Shown: positions 1 to 5,568 of the stretch, piece after piece
Layout: each line of letters begins with the position of its first letter
Position numbering within the stretch: position 1 is the first letter of the stretch
NCBI GenBank assembly: GCA_964583765.1
Contig: CAZOWW010000212.1
Coordinates: 1-5,767 of the forward strand
Reading direction: 5' to 3'
Source of the DNA: CAZOWW01 sp964583765
Lineage (GTDB): Bacteria > Actinomycetota > Actinomycetes > Actinomycetales > Kineosporiaceae
Length of the DNA stretch: 5,767 bases
Position numbers and translations under genes: made by a program
The notes under the pieces: model-generated
Database searches by the model: none
Seen by the model: the letters and a program-made list of their open reading frames with translations, nothing else
Told to the model about the DNA's origin: nothing

Positions 1-665
1 GACCCGGCAGGGGTGGTGGTGGGTGGTGCGACGACCTGCCCGCCGGATGCTCTGACGTCGACCAGCCACCCGAGGGGTCCGCGGGCGGTCCCGACGCTGT
101 TGCGGATCACCACTCCTGGTTCAGCCCGGTAGTACAGGTGCTTGCCGCCGCTGGGGGTGGCCACCGTGTACGTCGGGGGGATCTGTTCGCCGAGGCTGTC
201 GGCGAGGTGCGCGAGGACGTCGGCCCCGGTGGTGATGCCGGGCGGGCGCCACTGGTCGGGCCAGGTGTCGCCCTTGGGCACGTCGGTGTCGATGACCACG
301 AGGCCGGAGGGCCCGCACGCGATGCCCAGGCCGTAGTCGATCGGGCTGGACCAGCAGCGGGTGATGCGCTCGGGGTCGGTGGTGGCGCGTTCGTCCCACC
401 CGAGGTGGCGGCCGGCGTGCGCGCAGCGGGGGTCGGCGCGGGTGCAGTGGTCCTGGTCGTGGTCGGGGAATGCGGGCCGCTTGCCCCCGGGGACCAGGGG
501 GATCACGTGCCAGCCCCGCGCGGCATAGGCCAGGGCCGCCGCGAGGATCGCGCCCGGATCCTGCCCCTGGCCGGGGACCGGCCCGGTCGGGGGCTCCACG
601 GGCCCGTCAGGGCCCGCGGGGTGGTTGGCGGGGGTTGGGGTGGTTTCGGGGTGGTGCGTGGGCAT
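1..665 (-). CDS. Bifunctional DNA primase/polymerase (Prim-Pol), AICE-type replication protein; 3' end beyond window
   Basis: Open frame of 221 codons running off base 1, so only the N-terminal catalytic part is present. After a Pro-rich tail (residues 1-35), a helix and GWHVIPL..GGKRP (about 51-64) match the start of the archaeo-eukaryotic Prim-Pol fold. A Cys/His patch (C74, C81, H83, H87) and GW.ERATTDPERI (89-101) are segments I recall from Prim-Pols of actinomycete integrative elements. VVIDTD (123-128) supplies the metal-binding acidic pair D126/D128. TPSGGKHLYY (170-179) and the GG-x-VVAPP stretch (208-215) complete the signature. In the family this enzyme primes and extends DNA and serves as the replication protein of the excised element; a helicase-like C-terminal domain may follow outside the window. 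The ATG at 665 is chosen because GGAGG lies 7 nt upstream. The frame stays open upstream to a GTG at 857, but that start has no ribosome site. It lies downstream of tra on the same strand, after a 400-bp repeat-bearing gap. Confidence 0.9.
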   Translation of the reverse strand, partial: MPTHHPETTPTPANHPAGPDGPVEPPTGPVPGQGQDPGAILAAALAYAARGWHVIPLVPGGKRPAFPDHDQDHCTRADPRCAHAGRHLGWDERATTDPERITRCWSSPIDYGLGIACGPSGLVVIDTDVPKGDTWPDQWRPPGITTGADVLAHLADSLGEQIPPTYTVATPSGGKHLYYRAEPGVVIRNSVGTARGPLGWLVDVRASGGQVVAPPTTTPAG

Positions 666-672
666 GGCGGGG

Positions 673-677
673 CCTCC
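673..677 (-). promoter_or_regulatory. Ribosome binding site of the Prim-Pol gene
   Basis: The minus strand reads GGAGG here, 7 nt before the ATG at 665. It is the best Shine-Dalgarno match in the region and settles the start against the in-frame upstream GTG at 857. Confidence 0.8.
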
Positions 678-956
678 AGGGGCCGTCAAGGGGGGTGCCT
701 GGGGTCGGGGCCGTGGGGCCGCGCCGACCGGCGGGCAGGAAGGGGTCGTGCCGGGGGTGAGATGAGCTGTCGGTGCCGGTGGGCCGGGCCGATCAGGTCG
801 GCGGCCGGCGCTCGTCCGGCGCTCTGTGTTGGCGGGCCACCTACCCGCGCCAGTCACTGTGGGTAATCGTGGTGGGTGGGGTGTTAGAGGTGTTAGAGGC
901 TGTGGGAGGGGGGTCGCGGATCGGGGTTGACCTGGGGTTTTGCTGTTCGGGGTCCG

Positions 957-1004
957 GGGGGTCTATCACCCCCTGCCCGGGGTGTTGCTGCTGGACAGGG
1001 GGTG
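957..1004. repeat. Two mutually exclusive stem-loops inside the repeat region
   Basis: GGGGGT (957-962) pairs with ACCCCC (968-973) across a 5-nt loop. The same C-rich arm, read as CACCCCCTG (967-975), pairs perfectly with CAGGGGGTG (996-1004) across 20 nt. Both cannot form together. The downstream arm overlaps the third GGGGTGTTAGAGG unit. The pairing is seen directly. A role in replication control or single-strand folding is conjecture, since G-runs are common here. Confidence 0.4.
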
Positions 1005-1023
1005 TTAGAGGGGTGTTAGAGGA

Positions 1024-1041
1024 GCCTCTAACGTTAGAGGC
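1024..1041. repeat. 18-bp perfect palindrome made of two head-to-head GTTAGAGG units
   Basis: GCCTCTAACGTTAGAGGC is an uninterrupted palindrome, 25 bp beyond the tra stop codon. It joins an inverted copy (1025-1032) and a direct copy (1033-1040) of the repeat, plus one extra G-C pair. A symmetric site without a loop is a typical target for a dimeric DNA-binding protein and a poor RNA terminator, since no loop and no T-run follow on the minus strand. Confidence 0.7.
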
Positions 1042-1065
1042 CGACCCGGGGGGTGTTAGACCCTC

Positions 1066-3447
1066 TCACGCACCCCGACGACGGTCACGCTCGGTGATCG
1101 CGGCGAGGATGTGGGTGCGGTCCACGCCCTTGCGGTTGACGACCTTGCCGTCCACGCGCTTGCCGATCTGGACGGTCTCGACCCCGAACGGGGCCAGGGC
1201 GTTGCCCAGGTCCACCGGGCCCCACCCGGTGTAGGTGGCGGGCCGGTACTCGACCAGGCGCTCGATCACCGCATCCGACCACAGGCGCGGCTCGCCGGCG
1301 GGCATGACCGCCAGGAGGTCGTCCAGGATCGTGGGCGCGTCCTCGGGCTCGGCCGGCTCGTCGTCGATGCCCGCCGCGTATCCGGTCAGGGTCCCTGCCT
1401 GCTGGCGCAGGGTGCGGGCCCGCTCGGCGATCGTCCGGGCGGCGATGGCGTCCAGGTAGTAGGTGTGCACGATGACCGGGTCGTCGGCCTCACCGACCAG
1501 GTAGCCGATGCCCCGGTCCTTGCGGGTGAACATCGTGGCCCGCACCCCGGACTTGTACATCGACGTGCCCAGGACCATGTCGTTCTCGGTCTGGCCGGTG
1601 ACCTTCAGGCAGTACCGCAGGATCGCGTTGGAGGAGATGCCCTTGGGGATCGACCCGGCATCCGGGCGCTGCGTCGCCAGGATCACCATGATTCCCACCG
1701 CGGGGCCGCGCTTGACCAGGTCGGTGACCAGGGCCTCGGCCTCGGTGCCGTACTGGTCGTTCTCGAACAGGAAGTGCGACTCGTCCAACGTGACGACGAT
1801 CGGGTGCAACCCCAGGGACCGGCGGGCCGCCAGTTCAGGAGTGACCTTGCCCTCCGGGCACTCCCGCTCCGAGAGCGTCCCGATCACCTTGTAGCGGCGG
1901 CCCATCTCGGTGCCGACCTCCCGCAGACCCTCGACCACGTAGGCCAGGTCGGGGCCGTCGTAGCCGGAGCGGTACCGGTGCGCCACCAGGCCCAGCGGGC
2001 GCAGGTCCGCGCCGCCCTTGAGGTCGTACACGTACAACCAGGCCCTGGGGTCCAGGGCGGCGGCGAGCAGGATCAGGCGCAGGCTGAACGTCTTGCCCAT
2101 CCTCGGGACCGCGCCGATCAGCATCGACGCGAACATCAGCGTCAGGCACTGGACGCGCCCGCGCTGGTCCGTGCCGATCGGGAACGCCTCGAACAGGTTC
2201 ACCCTGCCCCGCTCCGCCAGGGCCCACGGCTTGGTCTTGGTCTTGTGCATGGGCTTGTCCCCCACCCACAACACCAGGCGCCCGGGGTGCTCGTCGTGGT
2301 CGGTCTCGGGCCACACACACGACAGGGGACGCCGCAGACCCGACGCCAGACGATCCCGGCGCTCGGCCACGTCCCCGGCCGTCACACCACCGGGCAGGTT
2401 CGCATCCACCCGCCACCCGGGACCGTCCCGGTGAACCCCGGGGGCCACGAACTGCAACTCCCCGGCCTTGAGTCCCCGGTTCAGCTCCGCGATCCCCAGC
2501 GACCCCAGGGCGGAGGCGATCAGATCCATGGTCAGGCGGGGGGCCTCGACATTCGCGGCATCGAACGACGACAACACCGGGGACGTCGGGTCCCGGTGTA
2601 GCGCCCCCAACACCGCCAGCAGGACCATGACGGCGGCGATCGGTTCCCACATCGGCAGGCGCACCCACGCCTGCCACACCCCGATCCCCGCGGCCGTGAG
2701 GAGGACGGCGAGCAGGATCAGGCGGAACCGGATCCTCTCCTTGTGCTGCTCACCCAATCGGTGCAGGGCGTGGCCCTCGCTGCCGCCGATCCCCTGCCCG
2801 AAGGCGAGGCTGTGGCTGGCGACCCGCCCGTTCGCATCGCTCACCCATCCCCAGGTCCACCCGAGGACCTTGCCCGCCCCGTGCGGGGAACGCCGAGCCA
2901 GACGCCCCCAATAGGCCGGAAGGTGCAGCACGTGGAACGCGGACACCCGCGCCACGTGCCGGGTCCGCTCGCGCACCGCCCCGGCGAACGCGTCACGGGA
3001 CGACGCCCACCACGGCAGGATCCGATGCTCCCCAGCAGAACGCTGCCGCGGGATCCGCACCCGCGCCCGCTCCGTGGTCGTGTCCGCGTAACTGTCCGCC
3101 CCGGTATCCCCGAAGGTGTCCACAGTGCTGTCCAGTTCGCTGTCCGGTTCGGTGTCCGTCTCGTTGTCCGGTCCGGTGTCCTCCGGGGTGACCGGGCGGC
3201 GGGTGGACAGATCCACCACCCGCGCGCCCCGGCCGTCCCCGGCGTCGTCGGTCCTCGTGTCCGTGGGGCTGTCCGCCCCGGCGTCCTCCTGGTCGTAGCG
3301 GTCGCGTGGCCGGTTCGTGGTGGTCTCCTCCGTGAGGTCGGTGCCCGCGCCGTCTGGGCGCGGGCCGTGCTCGTCGTCGTGCTCGTGGATGTCGTTGTGG
3401 TGGTTGTCGTTGGGGTCCTGCGGGTACGGCGGGGCGGCCGTGGGCAT
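1066..3447 (-). CDS. FtsK/SpoIIIE-family conjugal DNA translocase (Tra/TraB-like)
   Basis: A 793-residue membrane ATPase of the type that alone transfers double-stranded plasmid or AICE DNA between mycelial actinomycetes. In order: an acidic, low-complexity N-terminus (1-126) with Asp at every fourth residue; a basic, Trp/His-rich juxtamembrane region (127-238); two membrane segments (about 240-262 and 266-283); and a linker leading into the motor domain. Walker A is GAVPRMGKT (445-453, K452), Walker B is VVTLDE (551-556), and the FtsK-type TQRP lies at 592-595. The last 72 residues (722-793) look like a winged-helix DNA-binding domain, the part that reads clt repeats in TraB proteins. The ATG at 3447 is chosen because AGAGGG lies 9 nt upstream; the in-frame starts at 3465 and 3681 lack a site, and 3681 would overlap the preceding gene. 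It is preceded by a 152-bp leader with inverted repeats and followed by the GTTAGAGG cluster. A housekeeping FtsK is unlikely given the two-helix membrane region and the neighbours. Confidence 0.92.
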   Translation of the reverse strand: MPTAAPPYPQDPNDNHHNDIHEHDDEHGPRPDGAGTDLTEETTTNRPRDRYDQEDAGADSPTDTRTDDAGDGRGARVVDLSTRRPVTPEDTGPDNETDTEPDSELDSTVDTFGDTGADSYADTTTERARVRIPRQRSAGEHRILPWWASSRDAFAGAVRERTRHVARVSAFHVLHLPAYWGRLARRSPHGAGKVLGWTWGWVSDANGRVASHSLAFGQGIGGSEGHALHRLGEQHKERIRFRLILLAVLLTAAGIGVWQAWVRLPMWEPIAAVMVLLAVLGALHRDPTSPVLSSFDAANVEAPRLTMDLIASALGSLGIAELNRGLKAGELQFVAPGVHRDGPGWRVDANLPGGVTAGDVAERRDRLASGLRRPLSCVWPETDHDEHPGRLVLWVGDKPMHKTKTKPWALAERGRVNLFEAFPIGTDQRGRVQCLTLMFASMLIGAVPRMGKTFSLRLILLAAALDPRAWLYVYDLKGGADLRPLGLVAHRYRSGYDGPDLAYVVEGLREVGTEMGRRYKVIGTLSERECPEGKVTPELAARRSLGLHPIVVTLDESHFLFENDQYGTEAEALVTDLVKRGPAVGIMVILATQRPDAGSIPKGISSNAILRYCLKVTGQTENDMVLGTSMYKSGVRATMFTRKDRGIGYLVGEADDPVIVHTYYLDAIAARTIAERARTLRQQAGTLTGYAAGIDDEPAEPEDAPTILDDLLAVMPAGEPRLWSDAVIERLVEYRPATYTGWGPVDLGNALAPFGVETVQIGKRVDGKVVNRKGVDRTHILAAITERDRRRGA
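3081..3188 (-). repeat. Nine-unit 12-bp tandem repeat within tra, encoding Asp-[Ser/Thr]-x-x
   Basis: TGTCC on the plus strand recurs at 3081, 3093, 3117, 3129, 3141, 3153, 3165 and 3177, and as TATCC at 3105, so the spacing is exactly 12 bp over nine units. On the coding strand this gives Asp at residues 90, 94, 98, 102, 106, 110, 114, 118 and 122, nearly always followed by Ser or Thr. The other codon positions vary, so the repeat is old or kept by selection on the Asp spacing. A related four-unit stretch, Asp 59, 63, 67 and 71, lies at 3235-3273. Confidence 0.85.
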
Positions 3448-3456
3448 GATGGAGAT

Positions 3457-3462
3457 CCCTCT
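3457..3462 (-). promoter_or_regulatory. Ribosome binding site of tra
   Basis: The minus strand reads AGAGGG, 9 nt before the ATG at 3447. The alternative ATG at 3465-3463 overlaps this site and has only CCCACCACAG-type sequence before it. The site therefore favours the start at 3447. Confidence 0.6.
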
Positions 3463-3480
3463 CATCTGTGGTGGGACGGG

Positions 3481-3524
3481 CCCGGGGCACGGCGGTAGCT
3501 GGCAGGCGTTGGCCGTGCCCCGGG
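3481..3524. promoter_or_regulatory. 13-bp perfect inverted repeat in the tra leader, operator or leader hairpin
   Basis: CCCGGGGCACGGC (3481-3493) and GCCGTGCCCCGGG (3512-3524) are perfect reverse complements around an 18-nt spacer. The repeat ends 33 bp before the tra ATG. No T-run follows on either strand, so a classical intrinsic terminator is unlikely. Transfer genes of this type are commonly repressed because unregulated tra is harmful (KorSA/TraR-type regulators in Streptomyces). An operator or a translation-limiting hairpin is therefore plausible, but no repressor gene is in the window to match it. Confidence 0.55.
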
Positions 3525-3544
3525 AACCCAGATCAATCCGGCCC

Positions 3545-3560
3545 GCACCGGGCGCGGTGC
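3545..3560 (-). terminator. Short GC hairpin after the 177-residue gene, possible weak terminator
   Basis: GCACCG (3545-3550) and CGGTGC (3555-3560) form a 6-bp stem with a 4-nt loop, 39 bp downstream of the stop at 3600. There is no T-run, so it may only pause or protect the transcript, or be chance in GC-rich DNA. It shares the 152-bp leader with the larger inverted repeat. Confidence 0.3.
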
Positions 3561-3599
3561 AAGCCGTTGTCGTGCTGGTGCGGGACGTGGTGTTGGTGG

Positions 3600-4133
3600 T
3601 CACCGGGTGGTGGCGTGGGTGCCGGGCGGGCACTTGCCGCGCCGACGGCACGGGGTCCCGTCCGCGGTGCGCTCCCCGCACAGCCCGGCCGGGGTACGTG
3701 CGGCCCGACCGCCCGAGGCAGCCTCGGGGTTGGGCCGGACCTGCCCGGTCGGAGAGATGACCAGTGGGCCCGTGGTTCCCTGCCCGACCCCGGGACGCTC
3801 CCCAGCAGAAGGGCGTGCCGGGCGACCGCGGGCGGGTTCCTCGAGCCGAGGGCCCGACGGCCGGCCGGTCGGCTCGAGGCGGGGCTGTGTCGTGCGTGAC
3901 GCTGCGGGACGGGTGGGGGTGGGTTCGGGGTCGCCGCGCCAGGCGCGCCGGGCGGCGTTCATGGCCTCGATCTGCGCCGCGCGGCGCTCCACGCGCCGCC
4001 TGGCCCGTCGTTCCTTCCTGGCTCTACGTTCGCTGCGGGTGCGGGACTCCAAGGTCATACGCCGGGTCCGCAGGGCAAGGGTCCCCCGGCGGGAGTCGAA
4101 CCGGAACGGGCCCAGACGCAACGTGAACGGCAT
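3600..4133 (-). CDS. Small Arg-rich protein with C-terminal Cys3His motif, likely transfer-accessory
   Basis: Hypothetical 177-residue, strongly basic protein. It opens with MPFTLRLGPFRFDSRRG, a short hydrophobic/aromatic segment. A dense Arg/Glu/Ala stretch (about 29-66) probably forms a charged helix or coiled coil. Residues 67-140 are Pro/Arg-rich and probably disordered. The end carries a compact metal-site candidate, C152-x9-C162-x5-C168-x4-H173, including TADGTPCRR and CPPGTH. I recall similar C-terminal motifs on small proteins encoded next to tra in actinomycete mobile elements, but I do not know a function. A nucleic-acid-binding or Tra-partner role is inference from charge, zinc-like motif and position. 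The start is firm: the minus strand has AAGGAAGGGGAG 5 nt before the ATG. It begins 20 bp after the DUF2637-like gene and precedes tra by 152 bp. Confidence 0.75.
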   Translation of the reverse strand: MPFTLRLGPFRFDSRRGTLALRTRRMTLESRTRSERRARKERRARRRVERRAAQIEAMNAARRAWRGDPEPTPTRPAASRTTQPRLEPTGRPSGPRLEEPARGRPARPSAGERPGVGQGTTGPLVISPTGQVRPNPEAASGGRAARTPAGLCGERTADGTPCRRRGKCPPGTHATTR

Positions 4134-4138
4134 CAGTG

Positions 4139-4150
4139 CTCCCCTTCCTT
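4139..4150 (-). promoter_or_regulatory. Strong purine-rich ribosome binding site of the 177-residue gene
   Basis: The minus strand reads AAGGAAGGGGAG, 5 nt upstream of the ATG at 4133 and inside the 20-bp gap after the upstream stop. It is the best ribosome site in the operon part of the window, in contrast to the coupled starts of the two genes before it. Confidence 0.7.
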
Positions 4151-4153
4151 GGG

Positions 4154-5017
4154 TCAGGCCGCGTCTTCCTCGACCACGGCAGGGACAGCAACGGGGGTGG
4201 GGATGGGATCGGCCGCGGGGGCGGATTCGGTGGTCGTCTCGGCCAGGTAGCGGGAGACGGTCTTGGCACTCACCCGGGCCCGCGCGGCGATCTGGGCGTG
4301 GGTCCAGTCCGGGTGAGCGGCCCTGTACCGGGCGACCCTGGCCATGGCCTCGGCCCGCTCGGTGCCGCGGGACCGACGGGCGGTCGAGGCCGTGGCCTTG
4401 CCCGGTACCGATGGCGTAGGGACCGGCTGAACCAGGTGGGGGGCCGTCGCCTCGTGCGGGTCAGTGACTCGGGGAGCCGGGGCCGTTGCTGACGAGGCCA
4501 GGGCCCCAGCAACGCCCGTCGTCCCGATGTCCTCGACCGCGCCGGGGGCCGGGTGTTGGCCGGCCAGGTGCCACAGGACTGACGCGACGCCCAGGACCAG
4601 GACGGGCAGGCACGAGACGCCGGCGACGATGGGCCAGGGTGCGGCCGTCACGTGGTTGGCGTTCATGAGGTGGTAGGCGACCTGACCGACCATCCCCAGC
4701 AGCAGGGCCGCGACTGAGGATGTCCACGCGAACCGCCGGGCGGTGCGGGTGATGGGGGTGCTGCCGGTGGCGACGGACAGGGCGTACATGGCGTAGGCCT
4801 CGACCCCGACCGGCAACGTGATCGCGGTATTGATCTGGGCGGTGTCCCAGATCCCCGGCAGCGGGTGCACGATCCCGAACCCCACCAGTTGACCGAGCCC
4901 GACCCACCCGGACCACACCGCGGTCCCGGCCGAAGCGCCGATGACCAGCAGCGGCCAACGGCGCCGACGCCGGTCCGGATCGGGCAAGGCCTCGGGTGGA
5001 TGTGGGGAAGTCCTCAC
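4154..5017 (-). CDS. DUF2637-like membrane protein with C-terminal helix-turn-helix
   Basis: A 287-residue protein. A short basic N-terminus (RRRRR, 16-20) leads into a hydrophobic helix (about 22-50). A conserved-looking loop follows, PLPGIWDTAQINTAITLPVG (52-71), then further membrane segments at about 70-84, 98-118 and 128-151. That core resembles the DUF2637 family of actinomycete plasmids, integrative elements and phages, whose function is not established to my knowledge. An Ala/Pro-rich linker (about 155-215) connects to a helix-turn-helix at 239-260 (AQIAARARVSAKTVSRYL core), like those of resolvase- or replication-type DNA-binding domains. The GTG at 5017 is chosen because its GTGA overlaps the stop of the preceding gene by 4 bp. 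The frame stays open upstream to 5533, but that would lie wholly across the better-supported 184-residue gene. Inferred role: a membrane-anchored DNA-binding accessory in transfer, spread or replication, comparable in position to spd genes. Confidence 0.8.
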   Translation of the reverse strand: MRTSPHPPEALPDPDRRRRRWPLLVIGASAGTAVWSGWVGLGQLVGFGIVHPLPGIWDTAQINTAITLPVGVEAYAMYALSVATGSTPITRTARRFAWTSSVAALLLGMVGQVAYHLMNANHVTAAPWPIVAGVSCLPVLVLGVASVLWHLAGQHPAPGAVEDIGTTGVAGALASSATAPAPRVTDPHEATAPHLVQPVPTPSVPGKATASTARRSRGTERAEAMARVARYRAAHPDWTHAQIAARARVSAKTVSRYLAETTTESAPAADPIPTPVAVPAVVEEDAA

Positions 5018-5568
5018 GCGGCAGCACCACCCCGGATGACCGTGAACCGCACCGGCCCCGCCGGGGCCGACCCGTCCAGGTCCACCCGACCGAAGGGGTT
5101 CCCGCCCGGCACGTGGCCGGACGGGATGTCGTCCTCCTGGTCGTCGGTGGGGGTGGGGTAGGCGACCCACCCGACCAGGTTCTGGACTCCGCGGTTCTGG
5201 CGCCGGTCGGCTCGGATGGTCCAGACCAGCGACGCCACGCCCGCGGTGGCCAGCAGTCCGGCGCCCTGTTCGAAGGTTGACCAGGACAACGGGGTCGTGA
5301 CCACGTGGACGCCGTCCACGACCCACGCGGTGACGCTGGCGGCCAGCCAGACGCGTCCGGCGGTGACCTTCGGGCGAGGGACTCGGTTCAGGACCCGCCG
5401 CACGACGGGCCCGCACTTGCGAATGGTCATGACGGTCACGGCCTTCCATGGCGACGGGACAACGGGGTAGGGGGTGTGGCAGGACGGGCACGCCGACAGG
5501 GCGTCCCAGACCTCGGCACCGGCCCGGGAACACCCCGACCTGGTGCAGCTCTTGTGCGGGGGCCTCAT
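5014..5568 (-). CDS. Zinc-ribbon-like small membrane protein of unknown function
   Basis: A 184-residue protein that I cannot name. The N-terminus carries C8-x4-C13-x13-C27-x2-C30 followed by HTPYP, a zinc-ribbon-like Cys4 arrangement. A basic stretch (50-72, with several Arg and Lys) precedes two hydrophobic segments (about 73-91 and 99-118), which could form a membrane hairpin. The hydrophilic C-terminal third contains an acidic DDQEDD patch and ends in RGGAAA. The ATG at 5568 overlaps the preceding stop as ATGA, so coupled translation is likely, and a weak GAGG lies upstream. Its own stop overlaps the next GTG in the same way. An internal ATG (residue 47) would remove the Cys motif and is less likely. 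By context it belongs to the transfer or replication accessory set; a metal-binding membrane scaffold is only a guess. Confidence 0.75.
   Translation of the reverse strand: MRPPHKSCTRSGCSRAGAEVWDALSACPSCHTPYPVVPSPWKAVTVMTIRKCGPVVRRVLNRVPRPKVTAGRVWLAASVTAWVVDGVHVVTTPLSWSTFEQGAGLLATAGVASLVWTIRADRRQNRGVQNLVGWVAYPTPTDDQEDDIPSGHVPGGNPFGRVDLDGSAPAGPVRFTVIRGGAAA

Larger units (their letters stand above)
878..1062 (+). repeat. GTTAGAGG iteron cluster, candidate Tra recognition (clt/TRS) or replication-origin repeats
   Basis: Exact GTTAGAGG occurs at 883-890, 892-899, 1004-1011, 1015-1022 and 1033-1040 on the plus strand, and inverted at 1025-1032. A degenerate copy, GTTAGACC, lies at 1055-1062. Most copies extend to GGGGTGTTAGAGG. 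Spacing is 9 bp in the first pair and 11 bp in the second, with about 100 bp between the pairs. I saw no copy elsewhere in the window, and its A/T core is rare in this base composition. In Streptomyces plasmid pSVH1, TraB binds 8-bp repeats (TRS) in the clt locus near traB. The location just downstream of this tra, with an 8-bp unit, fits that pattern, although the unit differs from the known GACCCGGA. An iteron origin for the adjacent replication gene is the main alternative. The repeat itself is directly seen; the function is inferred. Confidence 0.75.
666..1065. other. 400-bp non-coding region between tra and the Prim-Pol gene, candidate clt/origin locus
   Basis: I find no convincing gene on either strand. 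The plus-strand open frames here have no ribosome site and run antisense into neighbouring genes. The tra-proximal half (878-1062) carries the GTTAGAGG repeat cluster, an 18-bp palindrome and two alternative stem-loops, listed separately. The Prim-Pol-proximal half (666-877) holds smaller items: a CCGGCGCTC direct repeat (805-813 and 816-824, period 11), and a 9-bp odd palindrome CAGTCACTG (851-859) flanked by TACCC (842-846) and GGGTA (861-865). I see no clear -35/-10 pair for Prim-Pol on the minus strand. Position between transfer and replication genes suggests a cis-acting site rather than a spacer. Confidence 0.6.

Noticed and set aside
666..857. In-frame upstream GTG (857) for the Prim-Pol gene, adding 64 Pro/Ala/Arg-rich residues
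   Set aside because: No ribosome site precedes it, the added sequence is low-complexity, and GGAGG is correctly placed before the ATG at 665.
1043..1050. GACCCGGG, one base from the pSVH1 TraB repeat GACCCGGA
   Set aside because: A single near-match is expected by chance at this GC content and it is not repeated in tandem, so it is weak evidence compared with the GTTAGAGG cluster.
138..1234. Plus-strand open frames covering the Prim-Pol gene and the intergenic region
   Set aside because: They lie opposite the Prim-Pol coding frame or across the repeat cluster, lack convincing ribosome sites and show no domain. The minus-strand Prim-Pol signature is decisive.
1111..2601. Long plus-strand open frame (496 codons) opposite tra
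   Set aside because: It is antisense to a gene with clear Walker motifs, is rich in Gly/Gln/Val/Arg low-complexity sequence typical of GC-rich shadow frames, and shows no recognisable domain.
3545..3575. Possible tra promoter with a TTGCAC -35-like element on the minus strand
   Set aside because: Only three of six -35 positions match and no acceptable -10 follows at 17-18 bp, so it is not reported as a feature.
3448..3681. Extended tra start at 3681 giving 871 residues
   Set aside because: It would overlap the end of the 177-residue gene, has no ribosome site, and would translate through the leader inverted repeats. The ATG at 3447 has a usable site.
3027..3810. 14-bp direct repeat GCTCCCCAGCAGAA at 3027-3040 and 3797-3810
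   Set aside because: Both copies fall inside coding sequence, encode a shared Ser-Ala-Gly-Glu, and have unlike flanks. A single pair of this length is near chance expectation in such biased DNA.
5018..5533. Upstream extension of the DUF2637-like frame to an ATG at 5533
   Set aside because: The extension lies across the 184-residue gene in another frame and reads as Pro/Arg/Gly shadow sequence. The GTG at 5017 gives a clean coupled overlap.
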